Shown here piece by piece: positions 43,645 through 52,657 of a DNA stretch of 64,000 bases. The stretch comes from Sphingomonas sp. PP-F2F-G114-C0414 (GTDB lineage Bacteria > Pseudomonadota > Alphaproteobacteria > Sphingomonadales > Sphingomonadaceae): positions 248,001-312,000 of the forward strand of contig NZ_RCWT01000010.1 of NCBI RefSeq assembly GCF_003688595.1. The letters are read 5' to 3'. Within the stretch, counting starts at the first letter, position 1. Every line of letters begins with the position of its first letter. The notes beneath the pieces were generated by a model that saw nothing but the letters and a program-made list of their open reading frames with translations, did not search any database and was not told the DNA's origin. A program made the position numbers and the translations under genes.

Positions 43645-43722
43645 TTGCTTTTCGAGGCGACCGTTGTAGGGTCGTCTCCGATCCCGCGCAGACGGGCTTT
43701 TCGCCAATGAGGATGGCCCGTC

Positions 43723-45066
43723 ATGCGACTACCCGACAGCAAGCCGCATCTATCGCTGCCGCGCATTCTCGAGATGAATCTGGGGTTCCTCGGACTGCAG
43801 TTCAGCTTTGGCCTGCAGCAGGGCAACATGGCGCCGATCTACAGCTATCTCGGCGCGTCGGAGGCGTCGCTGCCGTTGCTCCAGCTCGCCGGGCCGATGA
43901 CCGGGTTGCTGATCCAGCCGTTGATCGGGGCACTGAGCGATCGGACGGATTCACGCTGGGGGCGGCGGACGCCGTATTTCCTGTTCGGGGCGGTGCTGTG
44001 CGCGCTCGGGCTGTTCTTCATGCCGCTCAGCCATTCGATCCTGATGGCGGTATCGATGTTGTGGATCCTCGATGCGGGCAACAACATCACGATGGAGCCG
44101 TACCGCGCGTACGTGTCGGACCGCCTGAACGAGGACCAGCACGAGATCGGCTTCCTGACGCAGAGCGCGTTCACCGGGCTCGCGCAGATGCTCGCGTTCC
44201 TGACGCCGTCGCTGCTGGTGTGGGCGGGGATGAACCAGGATTGGGTCGACACGCATAACATCCCGTACACCGCGCGGATCGCGTTCATGGTCGGCGCGGT
44301 GCTGTCGTTCTCGACCATTCTCTGGTCGATCAAGCGTGTTCCCGAGCTGCCGCTGTCGCCTGCCGAGCGCGCGGCGATCGCCGCCAAGCCCAAGGGGTTC
44401 GCCGCAACGCTGAAGGAGATCGGTTCGGCGATCCGCGACATGCCGCCGGCGATGCGCAAGCTCGCGCTGATGAGCCTGTTCCAGTGGTACGCGATGGCGG
44501 CGTATTGGGGGTATGTGATCTATTCGATCGGCCGGTCGGTGTACGGGACCGACGTACCGACCTCGTCGGGTTTCCACTCGGCGGTGCTGACCAACGGCGA
44601 GATGGCGGCGTTCTACAACGGCGTCGCGTTCGTCGCGGCGTTCGCGATGGTGCCGCTGGCGAAGCGGCTGGGCGCGGCGAGCTTGCACGCGCTGTGCCTC
44701 GTTCTTGCCGGGATCGGGATGCTGTGGCTGCCGCATATCGAGAGCAAGGCGCTGCTGTTCGTGCCCGCGATCGGCATCGGCATCGGCTGGGCCAGCATCA
44801 TGGGCAATCCGTACGTGATCCTGGCCGGCGCGATCCCGCCAGAGCGGACCGGTGTCTACATGGGCATCTTCAACATGATGATCGTCATCCCGATGCTGCT
44901 GATCGCGGCGACCTTGCCGTTCTATTATGGGCCGTTGATGCACGCCGATCCCCGCAACGTGCTGACGCTGTGCGGGATCCTGATGTTCTGCGCGGCGGCG
45001 GCGGTGTGGACCGTGCGCGAACGCAATGCCGAAGGGCTTTCGGTCGGGGCGACGCAGCATGATTGA
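43723..45066 (+). CDS. MFS sugar transporter (sucrose/oligosaccharide type)
   Basis: This 447-residue inner-membrane transporter has about 12 hydrophobic segments. The N-terminal LGLQFSFGLQQGNMAPIYSYLGA and SDRTDSRWGRRTPYFLFGA blocks are typical of the SUT-like/SuxC-like MFS group that carries sucrose, maltose and related sugars. It lies first in an operon with GH36 (8-nt overlap) and GH68, and has a CAATCGATTG operator upstream. It should import alpha-galactosides or sucrose after the TBDR brings them to the periplasm. GAGGATGG precedes the ATG. Confidence 0.9.
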   Translation: MRLPDSKPHLSLPRILEMNLGFLGLQFSFGLQQGNMAPIYSYLGASEASLPLLQLAGPMTGLLIQPLIGALSDRTDSRWGRRTPYFLFGAVLCALGLFFMPLSHSILMAVSMLWILDAGNNITMEPYRAYVSDRLNEDQHEIGFLTQSAFTGLAQMLAFLTPSLLVWAGMNQDWVDTHNIPYTARIAFMVGAVLSFSTILWSIKRVPELPLSPAERAAIAAKPKGFAATLKEIGSAIRDMPPAMRKLALMSLFQWYAMAAYWGYVIYSIGRSVYGTDVPTSSGFHSAVLTNGEMAAFYNGVAFVAAFAMVPLAKRLGAASLHALCLVLAGIGMLWLPHIESKALLFVPAIGIGIGWASIMGNPYVILAGAIPPERTGVYMGIFNMMIVIPMLLIAATLPFYYGPLMHADPRNVLTLCGILMFCAAAAVWTVRERNAEGLSVGATQHD

Positions 45067-47176
45067 GCCGATGATCACGCTGACCGGCCGCACCATGAGT
45101 GCGGTGATCGAGCCGCGCGGCGATGCCCCGCCGGTCTGGCGCTGGTGGGGGGGCACGGTCGATGCACGCGGTCTGCCCTCGCTTGCCGATACGCGCCCGG
45201 CGGCGTCCTTCTCGCTCGATATCGACCAGCCCTTGGCGGTCGTGCCGGCGTTCGGCACTGGGTGGTTCGGCCCGCCCGCTCTTCGCGCGCACCGCGATGG
45301 CCGGCATTCCGCGCAGTGGTTCGAGACCGTGTCGATCGAAACTGGCGACGATGGCCTGACGATCACGCTGGTCGACCGTGCTGCGCGACTGACGCTGGTC
45401 CAGCGGATTGCCGTCGCTGGCGACCTGCTGACGCTGTCGGGCGAGGTGGTCAACGACGGCGAGGACGTGCTCGAGATCGAATGGCTCGCCGCGGGTACGC
45501 TGCCGCTGCCGGGCGATTGCGCGCAGATCCACAGCTTCACTGGGCGGCACAATGCCGAGTTCGTGCCGCAGGCCGAGCCGATGCCTGCGCATGGCTGGGT
45601 GCGCGAGAACCGCCGCGGGCTGACCGGGCATGCCGGGCCACCCGGACTGTTCGTCAGCGGTCCGGCGAGCGGCTGGCACGCCGGACGCGTTCATGCCGCG
45701 CAACTTGCCTGGTCGGGCAATCACCGTCTCGCGGTCGAGCGCGACGACGATGGCGTCTGGGTCTTGCAGATGGGTGAGGCGCTCGCACCGGGTGAGATCC
45801 GGCTGGCGCCCGGCGATCGCTATGCGACGCCCGAGATGCTGGCGACCTGTTCGGGCGAGGGGCTGAACTGCGCGATGCAGGCGTTCCATGCCGCGATCCG
45901 TGCGCGCGCGCCTTGGCCCGCGGGGGGCATGCGTTCGCGCCCGGTTCACGTGAATAGCTGGGAAGGGTTCTATTTCGATCACGATGAGGCCGCGCTGATG
46001 GCGCTCGCGGACCGCTCCGCCGCGCTTGGTGTGGAGCGGTTCGTGCTCGACGATGGCTGGTTCAAGGGCCGCGACGACGACACCGCCGCGCTCGGCGACT
46101 GGGTGCCGGACCCGGTAAAATACCCGCGCGGGCTGAGGCCGTTAGCGGCGCATATCGTCGGGCTCGGTATGGAATTCGGGCTGTGGGTCGAACCCGAAAT
46201 GATCAATCCCGACAGCGATCTCGCGCGCGCGCATCCCGACTGGGCGCTGCATGTCAACGGCGTGCCACAGCACACTTCGCGTAACCAGCTCGTGCTCGAT
46301 CTCGGCCGATCGGAAGTCCGCGACTATCTGTTCGCGCGGCTCCATGCGTTGCTGACCGAACTGCCGATCGCGTATCTGAAATGGGATCACAACCGGGACC
46401 TCGCGGTGGCCGGCGGCGCCGATGGTCGTGCCGGCTATCACGCGCAGGTTCGCGGCGCCTATGCCTTGTTCGACCGGCTCGGGGCGGCGCATCCGGCGCT
46501 GGAGATCGAGGCGTGTGCGGGTGGCGGCGGGCGGATCGACGCGGGTATCGCGGCTCGCACGCACCGGTTCTGGACCAGCGACTGCATCGACGCGGTCAGC
46601 CGGGTGCGGATGCAGCGCGGCTTCCTGCATTTCATGCCGCCCGAGATGATGGGCGCGCATGTCGGCGCCAGCCCCGCGCACTCGACCGGTCGCAGCCAGG
46701 GCATGGCATTCCGCGCCGCGGTCGCGCTGCCGGGACATTTTGGCGTCGAGCTCGATCCCGCGACGATGGCGGAGACGGACGCTGCTACGCTTGCGGGTGG
46801 GATTGCGCGGTACAAGGCGTTACGCGATCGGCTCCACCACGGTCGCGTCTGGCTGGGGGAGGGGCCGGACGGCCTCGTCTGGCAGGCGCACGGCAAGCCC
46901 GACGATCTGATCCTTCAGGTCACGCGCGTCGAGCCGACCACCGTGCGCCGACCGCCTGCGATCGTCTTGCCGATGCTCGCCGGGCGTGGTGCGCTCCGCG
47001 TCCACCTGCTCGACGTCGCGACCGAGGCAGGGCATCCCGCGCCCGATGCGCCTGTGTTCGCCGCGATGCGCGACGGCGGCGTGGTCTATTCGGGCGACTG
47101 GCTCGCCCAGGCCGGACTGCCGACGCCGGCGATGAAGGCCGAAAGCGCCGCGCTGTTCCGGATCGAGCCCGCGTGA
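45059..47176 (+). CDS. GH36 alpha-galactosidase
   Basis: This 705-residue enzyme removes alpha-1,6-galactose from melibiose, raffinose and stachyose. The GH36 catalytic block YLKWDHNRD gives nucleophile Asp443; WTSDCIDA gives acid/base Asp508. VNSWEGFYFDHDE and DDGWFKGRDDD mark the start of the TIM barrel, after an N-terminal beta-sandwich. No signal peptide is seen, so it acts in the cytoplasm on imported sugar. The ATG at 45059 overlaps the MFS stop by 8 nt; a later Met at 45071 is also possible. It lies 48 bp before the GH68 gene. Confidence 0.9.
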   Translation: MIEPMITLTGRTMSAVIEPRGDAPPVWRWWGGTVDARGLPSLADTRPAASFSLDIDQPLAVVPAFGTGWFGPPALRAHRDGRHSAQWFETVSIETGDDGLTITLVDRAARLTLVQRIAVAGDLLTLSGEVVNDGEDVLEIEWLAAGTLPLPGDCAQIHSFTGRHNAEFVPQAEPMPAHGWVRENRRGLTGHAGPPGLFVSGPASGWHAGRVHAAQLAWSGNHRLAVERDDDGVWVLQMGEALAPGEIRLAPGDRYATPEMLATCSGEGLNCAMQAFHAAIRARAPWPAGGMRSRPVHVNSWEGFYFDHDEAALMALADRSAALGVERFVLDDGWFKGRDDDTAALGDWVPDPVKYPRGLRPLAAHIVGLGMEFGLWVEPEMINPDSDLARAHPDWALHVNGVPQHTSRNQLVLDLGRSEVRDYLFARLHALLTELPIAYLKWDHNRDLAVAGGADGRAGYHAQVRGAYALFDRLGAAHPALEIEACAGGGGRIDAGIAARTHRFWTSDCIDAVSRVRMQRGFLHFMPPEMMGAHVGASPAHSTGRSQGMAFRAAVALPGHFGVELDPATMAETDAATLAGGIARYKALRDRLHHGRVWLGEGPDGLVWQAHGKPDDLILQVTRVEPTTVRRPPAIVLPMLAGRGALRVHLLDVATEAGHPAPDAPVFAAMRDGGVVYSGDWLAQAGLPTPAMKAESAALFRIEPA

Positions 47177-47224
47177 GTCTCCCAAGAATTCCTCCCCTTT
47201 TCCGTCTCTGACTCCAGGATAGCC

Positions 47225-48403
47225 ATGCCCGCCATCACCCATTGGTCCGCCGAGATGCTCGGTCGGATCGCCGACCAGTTCGACGCCGAGCTTCCCGTCA
47301 TCACCCCGGCCGACGTCGTACCGGTGGTCGCCGATCACGACGTCTGGGACATGTGGCAGATCGCCTATGCCGATGGCCGCACCGCGATGAGCGACGGCCG
47401 CAGCTGGTGGTTCTTCCTCGCGACGCCGAAGTTCGACGATCCCGACGATCGCCATGACGCGGCGCGGATCCGCCTGACCAGCTACGGCGCCGACGGCTGG
47501 CGCGATCACGGCGAGACGTTTCCGGACGGGTTTACGCCCGGCAGTCGCGAATGGTCGGGATCGGCGGTGCTCGGCGACGACGACACGACGCTGACGATGT
47601 ATTTCACCGCGTCCGGGCGACGCGGCGGTCCGCGCACTTTCGAGCAGCGCCTGTTCGAAACGCAGGGTCGGTTCGTCGACGGCAGGACGCTCGACTGGAG
47701 CGAACCGGTCGAATCCGTCGCCGCCGATGGCACCCACTATCTGCGCGCCGATCAGGTCGAAGGCGTCGACGGCCGGATCAAGGGCTTTCGCGACCCGGGC
47801 TATTTCCGCGATCCCGTCGACGGTACCGAATATCTGCTATTCGCTGGTTCGGCAGGCTGGGTCGATGCGGTCGACGACGGCGTGATCGGGGTGGCGGTGC
47901 GCCCCGCCGGTGATGCGCACTGGGTGATCGCTCCGCCGCTGGTCGAATCGATCGGCATGAACAGCGAACTCGAGCGACCGCATATCGTTCTGCATGACGG
48001 CCGCTATTACCTGTTCTGGTCGACTCAGGCGAAGCGGTTCGCGCCAGGCATCGCCGCGCCGACCGGGCTGTATGGCATGGTCGCCGACACGATGGCTGGG
48101 CCGTGGCGTCCGCTCAACGGATCGGGACTGGTCGCAGCAAACCCGGCAGCCGAGCCGTTCCAGGCGTATTGCTGGTGGGTGACGGGCGAGCTCGACGTCA
48201 TCAGCTTCGTCGATTTCTGGGGACTCGACGGCGACGCGCCGGACACGCCCGAGCGTCGCCGCGCGCATTTCGGCGGCACCGCCGCGCCGTGGTTCCGCCT
48301 CCTGCTCGACGGCGACCATGCATCTGTTCAGGTAGAGTCGCGCTCCACGAGCACCGGGACCATCTCGACCGATGGCGAGTCCTCGCCCGCAAGCCGGGCA
48401 TAG
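47225..48403 (+). CDS. GH68 family fructosyl-hydrolase/transferase (levansucrase or invertase type)
   Basis: This 392-residue enzyme acts on sucrose, releasing glucose and transferring fructose to water or a fructan. The three GH68 catalytic residues are visible: nucleophile Asp42 in DVWDMW, transition-state Asp190 in GFRDPGYF, and acid/base Glu250 in ELERPHIVL. Other blocks are SREWSGSAVL and PLNGSGLVAANP. No signal peptide is seen, so it may be intracellular or exported without one, as in Zymomonas relatives. AGGA stands seven bases before the ATG. Its last 76 bp overlap the end of convergent lacI, and its C-terminal 25 residues look non-homologous. Next to GH36 it would finish raffinose breakdown. 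Confidence 0.87.
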   Translation: MPAITHWSAEMLGRIADQFDAELPVITPADVVPVVADHDVWDMWQIAYADGRTAMSDGRSWWFFLATPKFDDPDDRHDAARIRLTSYGADGWRDHGETFPDGFTPGSREWSGSAVLGDDDTTLTMYFTASGRRGGPRTFEQRLFETQGRFVDGRTLDWSEPVESVAADGTHYLRADQVEGVDGRIKGFRDPGYFRDPVDGTEYLLFAGSAGWVDAVDDGVIGVAVRPAGDAHWVIAPPLVESIGMNSELERPHIVLHDGRYYLFWSTQAKRFAPGIAAPTGLYGMVADTMAGPWRPLNGSGLVAANPAAEPFQAYCWWVTGELDVISFVDFWGLDGDAPDTPERRRAHFGGTAAPWFRLLLDGDHASVQVESRSTSTGTISTDGESSPASRA

Positions 48404-49416
48404 AGCGCGGCGACCATCGCCTTCGCGCCGGCAGCGATGTCCTGACGGATCGTCGTCAGCCGAGGCACCGTCTGCCCCGCGAGCGGCAGGTCGTCGAAGC
48501 CGACCACGCCGATCGCGTCGGGGACCGACAGGCCGTGATCGGCGAGCACGCGCAACGCGTTCATCGCGATCACGTCCGACGCGCAGGCCAGCCCGTCGAT
48601 ATCGCGGCCGATCCGCGCGACATGCGCGGCGATCTCGTGCTCCATCACGTCCGAAGCGAGATGCGTGTCGAGTTGGAGGGGAGGGGGCAGCCCGGCGGCG
48701 GCGGTCGCGGCAACGACACCCTCATAGCGCTGACGAATTTCAGGCGTGCGCACTTCACCGAGGAACGCGAGGCGACGTTTGCCGCGCGCGATCAGATGCT
48801 CGCCTGCCATGCGCCCGCCGCCGACATTGTCGGTGCCGATCGCGCAGTGCACCTGACCGTCCCAGTGGCTGCCCCACGCGACCAGCGGGCGATATTGCCC
48901 GGCTACGCGCTCGATCGCGTCGAACTGCGTCGACTGACCGATCACCAGAACGCCGTCGAGCATCCCGGAATCGACGATCGCCTCCAGCCAGTCCTCGGCA
49001 TCCGGAATGATCCGCGACAGCATCACGTCATAGCCGTTTTCGGTCAGCGCATCGGCGAGATGGCCGAGCATCGTCATGAAGAATGGGTCGGAGATGTGCT
49101 GGCGACGTTCGTGGCCGAGCGGGACGACCACGCCGATCACGCCGGTTCGCTGAGTCCTGAGGCGGCGCGCCATCTGGTTCGGACGGAAGTCGTGTTCCGC
49201 GGCCAGCGCCTGGATCCGTGCCCGCGTCTCGGCATTGACCAGTGATTTGCCCGCCAGCGCGCGCGATACCGTCCCCGCCGATACACCCGCCAACTTCGCA
49301 AGTTCGGCAATGTTGCGCACCCGCCGTCCGGTCCTGCCCAGTCCCTCGTCCATCGCTAGTTCCGCTCGATTGATCGCGTGCCTTGTCGGGCGCGTACCAT
49401 GTTCCGTCAACATCAT
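48328..49416 (-). CDS. LacI-family transcription regulator of the sugar locus
   Basis: This 362-residue regulator has an N-terminal HTH (VRNIAELAKLAGVSAGTVSRALAGKSLVN) followed by the RRLRTQRTGVIGVVVP hinge. A periplasmic-binding-type sugar domain follows (GVLVIGQSTQFD, DNVGGGRMAGEHLIARG, ACASDVIAMNALRVLADHG, VVGFDDLPLAGQ). ATGATG at 49416 follows GAGG by eight bases; Met22 at 49353 would also leave the HTH intact. One CAATCGATTG palindrome lies right behind its ribosome site, so it probably represses itself as well as the divergent TBDR and the MFS-GH36-GH68 operon. The inducer is probably sucrose or an alpha-galactoside. Confidence 0.92.
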   Translation of the reverse strand: MMLTEHGTRPTRHAINRAELAMDEGLGRTGRRVRNIAELAKLAGVSAGTVSRALAGKSLVNAETRARIQALAAEHDFRPNQMARRLRTQRTGVIGVVVPLGHERRQHISDPFFMTMLGHLADALTENGYDVMLSRIIPDAEDWLEAIVDSGMLDGVLVIGQSTQFDAIERVAGQYRPLVAWGSHWDGQVHCAIGTDNVGGGRMAGEHLIARGKRRLAFLGEVRTPEIRQRYEGVVAATAAAGLPPPLQLDTHLASDVMEHEIAAHVARIGRDIDGLACASDVIAMNALRVLADHGLSVPDAIGVVGFDDLPLAGQTVPRLTTIRQDIAAGAKAMVAALYARLAGEDSPSVEMVPVLVERDST

Positions 49417-49430
49417 CCCAAAAACCTCAA

Positions 49431-49464
49431 CAATCGATTGCGGAATGACTGTTGCAATCGATTG
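49431..49464. promoter_or_regulatory. Pair of CAATCGATTG operators between lacI and TBDR
   Basis: Two perfect 10-bp palindromes lie at 49431-49440 and 49455-49464, 24 bp centre to centre, which is near two helical turns. The second reads GTTGCAATCGATTGTAAT, almost the same as the MFS site at 43635. They sit in the 121-bp divergent spacer and fit cooperative LacI-type binding. Confidence 0.8.
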
Positions 49465-49537
49465 TAATTGGTTTTAGAGGGCGATTATCGAGCGGCTCGG
49501 AGAAGGTCGCGTCATTATCCCAAGGAGGGGACCGATC

Positions 49538-52225
49538 ATGCGCCTGCCATCGACGTCACTGGTTTCGCTTGCTGCACTCGCCGTAGCCTTGGGGGCCACG
49601 CCCTCGTTCGCCCAGATCGCAACGGTCCCGACGCCAGCGTCTGGTCAGCCCGGCGCGCCTTCGGTGCAGGCGACCACGCCGCAGCCCGGCCAGGCCGCGA
49701 ACAACTCGGCGACCGCGACCACCAACACCGCGATCGACGGTTCGCCCGTGGCGGCAGCGACGACCGCGGATGACAGCGGCGCATCGGGCCAGTTTCTCAA
49801 CGACATCGTCGTGACCGGTTCGCGCCAGGGCCAGACCAAGTTCCGCAGCTCGACCTCGGTCAGCGACGTCACCGCCGCACAGATCACGCAGTTCACGCCG
49901 CGCTCCGAAGCCGATGTCCTCCACCTCATCCCCGGCATCCGCGTCGAATCGACGGCGGGCGCAGGTGGCAACTCGAACATCACCGTACGCGGCCTGCCGC
50001 TCGCATCGGGTGGCTCGAAGTACGTCCAGCTGCAGGAAGATGGCCTGCCGAACGTTGAGTTCGGCGACATCGCGTTCGGCAACAACGACTTCTGGCAGCG
50101 CTACGACTATACCGTCGACCGGTTGCAGGCGGTCCGTGGCGGCACCTCGTCGACCGGCGCATCGCAGGCCCCAGGCGCGGTCATCAACTATGTGTCCAAG
50201 ACCGGCGAGACCGCGGGCGGGCGCGTCGGCGTGTCGACCGGCCTCGGCTACAACGACAAGCGGGTCGACTTCGATTACGGTGCGCCGATCAGCGATACGC
50301 TGCGCTTCAACGTCGGCGGCTTCTACCGCAACGGCGAAGGCCCGCGCGATCTCAGCTATACCGCGGAGAACGGCTATCAGGTGAAGGCCAACGTCACCAA
50401 GTCGTTCGACAACAACGCCGGCTATATCCGCCTCAACTTCAAGCGGCTCGACGATCGTGCGCCGACCTACACATCGATGCCGTTCGGCGTCCGCGTCAAG
50501 GGCGACACGATCACCGGCTATTACCCGCTCGACGGTTATGATGCGCGCAAGGACACGTCGTTCTCGAAGAACAACCTGACCTTCCCGGTCGTCAATTCTG
50601 ATGGCTCGGTGTCGCAGGGCAACAACAAGGATGGCATCTCGGTCCGCTCGACCACCGCGGGTGGCGAACTCCACTACGACTTCGGCAAGAATCTCGCGAT
50701 AGACAACCGCTTCGCCTATACCTGGAACAACGGTGTCTTCTCGGTGCCGTTCTTCGGCAGCCTGACCAACGTCAGCGCGCTCACCTCGGGCGCCAATCCC
50801 TACACCGTCACCACCGCGAACGGCACGACCTACACCGCCGCCAGCGCGCGCTATGCCAATGGGCCCAACGCGGGGCAGACCGTCGCGGGCAACGCGGTCG
50901 TCAACGGCAACCCGACGCTGCGCACGGCGATGAACAACATGAACCATTGGGCCAACGACTTCGGCGTGACCGGCAAGTTCGACGTCGGCGCCGGGAAGGT
51001 CACCGCGCGCGCCGCCTATTACCATTACAACCAGACGATCAACATGGACTGGCAGTGGAACGGCAGCCTGACCGCCGCGACCGCGAACGACCCGGCGATG
51101 ATCGACCTGTACAATGCGGCAGGCGTGCGCCTGACCGACAACGGCATCACCGGCTACAATACCGGCTTCGGCGCGTTCAATCGCCATTACGACCTGAACT
51201 ATGCCGGCAACGCGCCCTATGCGACGCTGAACTATGAGGACGACCATGTCAGCCTGGACGCGAGCGGGCGGTATGAGTTCCTCCACGCATCGGGCGATTT
51301 CTTCCAGACCGCGGCGACCAAGTCCGCGCTCGACGTCAATGGCGACGGCGCGCTGTCGGTCGCCGAGCAGAACACGTATCTGAACAGCGGCGTGGCGCAG
51401 AAGATCGATTACAGCGTCGATTACTTCAACTGGTCGCTCGGTGCGAACTATCGGTTCAACGGCAACACCAGCGCGTTCATCCGCGTCAGCCAGGGCCACC
51501 GCGCCAATGCCGACCGGATCGTCTCGGACTTCCCCGGCGCGTTCACCGCGGCGGGTAGGCTGACCGACATCGGCCGTTCGGTCGCGGTCAATCCGGTGAC
51601 TCAGCAGGAACTGGGTATCAAGCAGCGCGGCAATGTCGGCGGGTTCAGCTACGGTGCGTTCCTGACCGGCTTCCGCAGCCAGGCGACCGAATACAATTAC
51701 GACCTCACGCGCCCGGTGGGCCAGCGGCAGATCTTCCAGCGCTACAAGACCTACGGCGCCGAGCTGGAATCGCAGATGTCGTACGAGCATTTCGCGCTCA
51801 ACGCGAACATCGTCTACACGCATTCGCGGATCGCGCAGGATCTGATCGGCAACAATTCGGGTAACACGCCAGCGGCGACGCCGGACTTCATGTTCACGAT
51901 CTCGCCGTCGTTCAACCTGCCGCTCGGCTCGATCGGCTTCACGTATCTCGGTCAGACCAAGACCTATACGGACTCGAGCAATCTGCTGAAGCAGCGCGGG
52001 CAGGGGATCTTCAACGCGTTCGTGTACGTCAAGCCGGTCGAGCCGCTGACGATCAGCCTGAACGTCGCCAATCTGTTCAACAGCTGGGATCAGTCCGGCC
52101 GTCTCGATCAGGCCTCGGTCGGCGACCTTGCCACGACGGGTTCGCTGTACGGCGTCGCCTATGCCGGGACCAACCGTGCGGGCTTCGGGCGGACCTTCTC
52201 GCTGTCGGCGAGCTACGCGTTCTGA
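49538..52225 (+). CDS. TonB-dependent receptor of the sucrose/alpha-galactoside locus
   Basis: This 895-residue receptor starts with a signal peptide (MRLPSTSLVSLAALAVALGA, cut near SFAQ) and a long low-complexity linker (about 27-80). The plug follows: NDIVVTGSRQGQTKFRSS, VLHLIPGIRVEST, ITVRGLPLASGGSKYVQLQEDGL, and SQAPGAVINYVSKTGE. The barrel ends LSASYAF. AAGGAGGGG precedes the ATG. It is divergent from lacI across paired operators and so should be induced with the transporter and hydrolases. The layout recalls the Xanthomonas sux locus (TBDR, MFS, sucrose enzyme, LacI), but with GH36 and GH68 in place of amylosucrase. Confidence 0.94.
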   Translation: MRLPSTSLVSLAALAVALGATPSFAQIATVPTPASGQPGAPSVQATTPQPGQAANNSATATTNTAIDGSPVAAATTADDSGASGQFLNDIVVTGSRQGQTKFRSSTSVSDVTAAQITQFTPRSEADVLHLIPGIRVESTAGAGGNSNITVRGLPLASGGSKYVQLQEDGLPNVEFGDIAFGNNDFWQRYDYTVDRLQAVRGGTSSTGASQAPGAVINYVSKTGETAGGRVGVSTGLGYNDKRVDFDYGAPISDTLRFNVGGFYRNGEGPRDLSYTAENGYQVKANVTKSFDNNAGYIRLNFKRLDDRAPTYTSMPFGVRVKGDTITGYYPLDGYDARKDTSFSKNNLTFPVVNSDGSVSQGNNKDGISVRSTTAGGELHYDFGKNLAIDNRFAYTWNNGVFSVPFFGSLTNVSALTSGANPYTVTTANGTTYTAASARYANGPNAGQTVAGNAVVNGNPTLRTAMNNMNHWANDFGVTGKFDVGAGKVTARAAYYHYNQTINMDWQWNGSLTAATANDPAMIDLYNAAGVRLTDNGITGYNTGFGAFNRHYDLNYAGNAPYATLNYEDDHVSLDASGRYEFLHASGDFFQTAATKSALDVNGDGALSVAEQNTYLNSGVAQKIDYSVDYFNWSLGANYRFNGNTSAFIRVSQGHRANADRIVSDFPGAFTAAGRLTDIGRSVAVNPVTQQELGIKQRGNVGGFSYGAFLTGFRSQATEYNYDLTRPVGQRQIFQRYKTYGAELESQMSYEHFALNANIVYTHSRIAQDLIGNNSGNTPAATPDFMFTISPSFNLPLGSIGFTYLGQTKTYTDSSNLLKQRGQGIFNAFVYVKPVEPLTISLNVANLFNSWDQSGRLDQASVGDLATTGSLYGVAYAGTNRAGFGRTFSLSASYAF

Positions 52226-52347
52226 TCGTCGAACCCCGGGTCTGACCGAGCGAACTATCACCGCCGCCGGCTGCGAGGTCGGCGGCGGAATGCTGCCGGG
52301 TGTCGTGGCACGACTCTACGAAGTACGCGCGAACAGATGACGGGGAA

Positions 52348-52363
52348 TGTGACAAAAATCACA
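52348..52363. promoter_or_regulatory. CRP/FNR-class palindrome TGTGA-N6-TCACA
   Basis: A perfect TGTGA-CAAAAA-TCACA palindrome lies 62 bp before the small Gly-rich protein gene at 52426. Directly after it, GGAAC (52365-52369), a 16-bp spacer and CGGT resemble a general-stress EcfG promoter (GGAAC-N16/17-CGTT), with one mismatch. Confidence 0.6.
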
Positions 52364-52425
52364 TGGAACGTTGCGCAATCTTCATCGGTATTTTGCGGGT
52401 CTGTTTCAACGAAAAGGAAGTCCGT

Positions 52426-52647
52426 ATGCGTCGCAGTGCTCTGTTCATTCTGCCTATGATGATGCTGTCGGTCTCGCCCGCGCTGGCCAAGGGTTGCATC
52501 CGCGGCGCGGCGGCTGGCGGCGTCGGCGGACACTTCGTCGGCAAGGGCCATGCCGTGATGGGTGCCGCCGCCGGCTGCGTGATCGCGCACCATCACTACG
52601 CCAAGCAGGCCCGTGCCCAGAAGGCGGCGGCGCGCACGCACGGCTGA
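52426..52647 (+). CDS. Small exported glycine-zipper-like protein (73 aa)
   Basis: The ATG follows AAAAGGAAG. The signal peptide (MRRSALFILPMMMLSVSPALA) is followed by KGCIRGAAAGGVGGHFVGKG and AVMGAAAGCVIAHHHYAKQ. The Gly/Ala pattern fits a glycine-zipper membrane or outer-membrane segment. Two Cys flank the zipper, then a His cluster and a basic Ala-rich tail. It is a single-gene unit with a CRP-type site and a possible EcfG-type promoter upstream and a hairpin downstream, so stress or carbon-state control is plausible. Function unknown. Confidence 0.75.
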   Translation: MRRSALFILPMMMLSVSPALAKGCIRGAAAGGVGGHFVGKGHAVMGAAAGCVIAHHHYAKQARAQKAAARTHG

Positions 52648-52657
52648 ACCCCGCCGC

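Larger units (their letters stand above)
43256..43722. other. Divergent regulatory region between TBDR and sugar transporter
   Basis: These 467 bp carry no supported gene; open frames here are shadows. The middle is unusually AT-rich (about 43515-43580). It contains a 7-3-7 palindrome at 43530-43546 and two CAATCGATT-type sites, at 43570 and 43635, that match those upstream of lacI and the sugar-locus TBDR. Confidence 0.65.

Noticed and set aside
49556-52261. 901-codon open frame antisense to the sugar-locus TBDR
   Set aside because: Same codon-bias artefact. Composition is non-protein-like and the sense strand has an unambiguous receptor.
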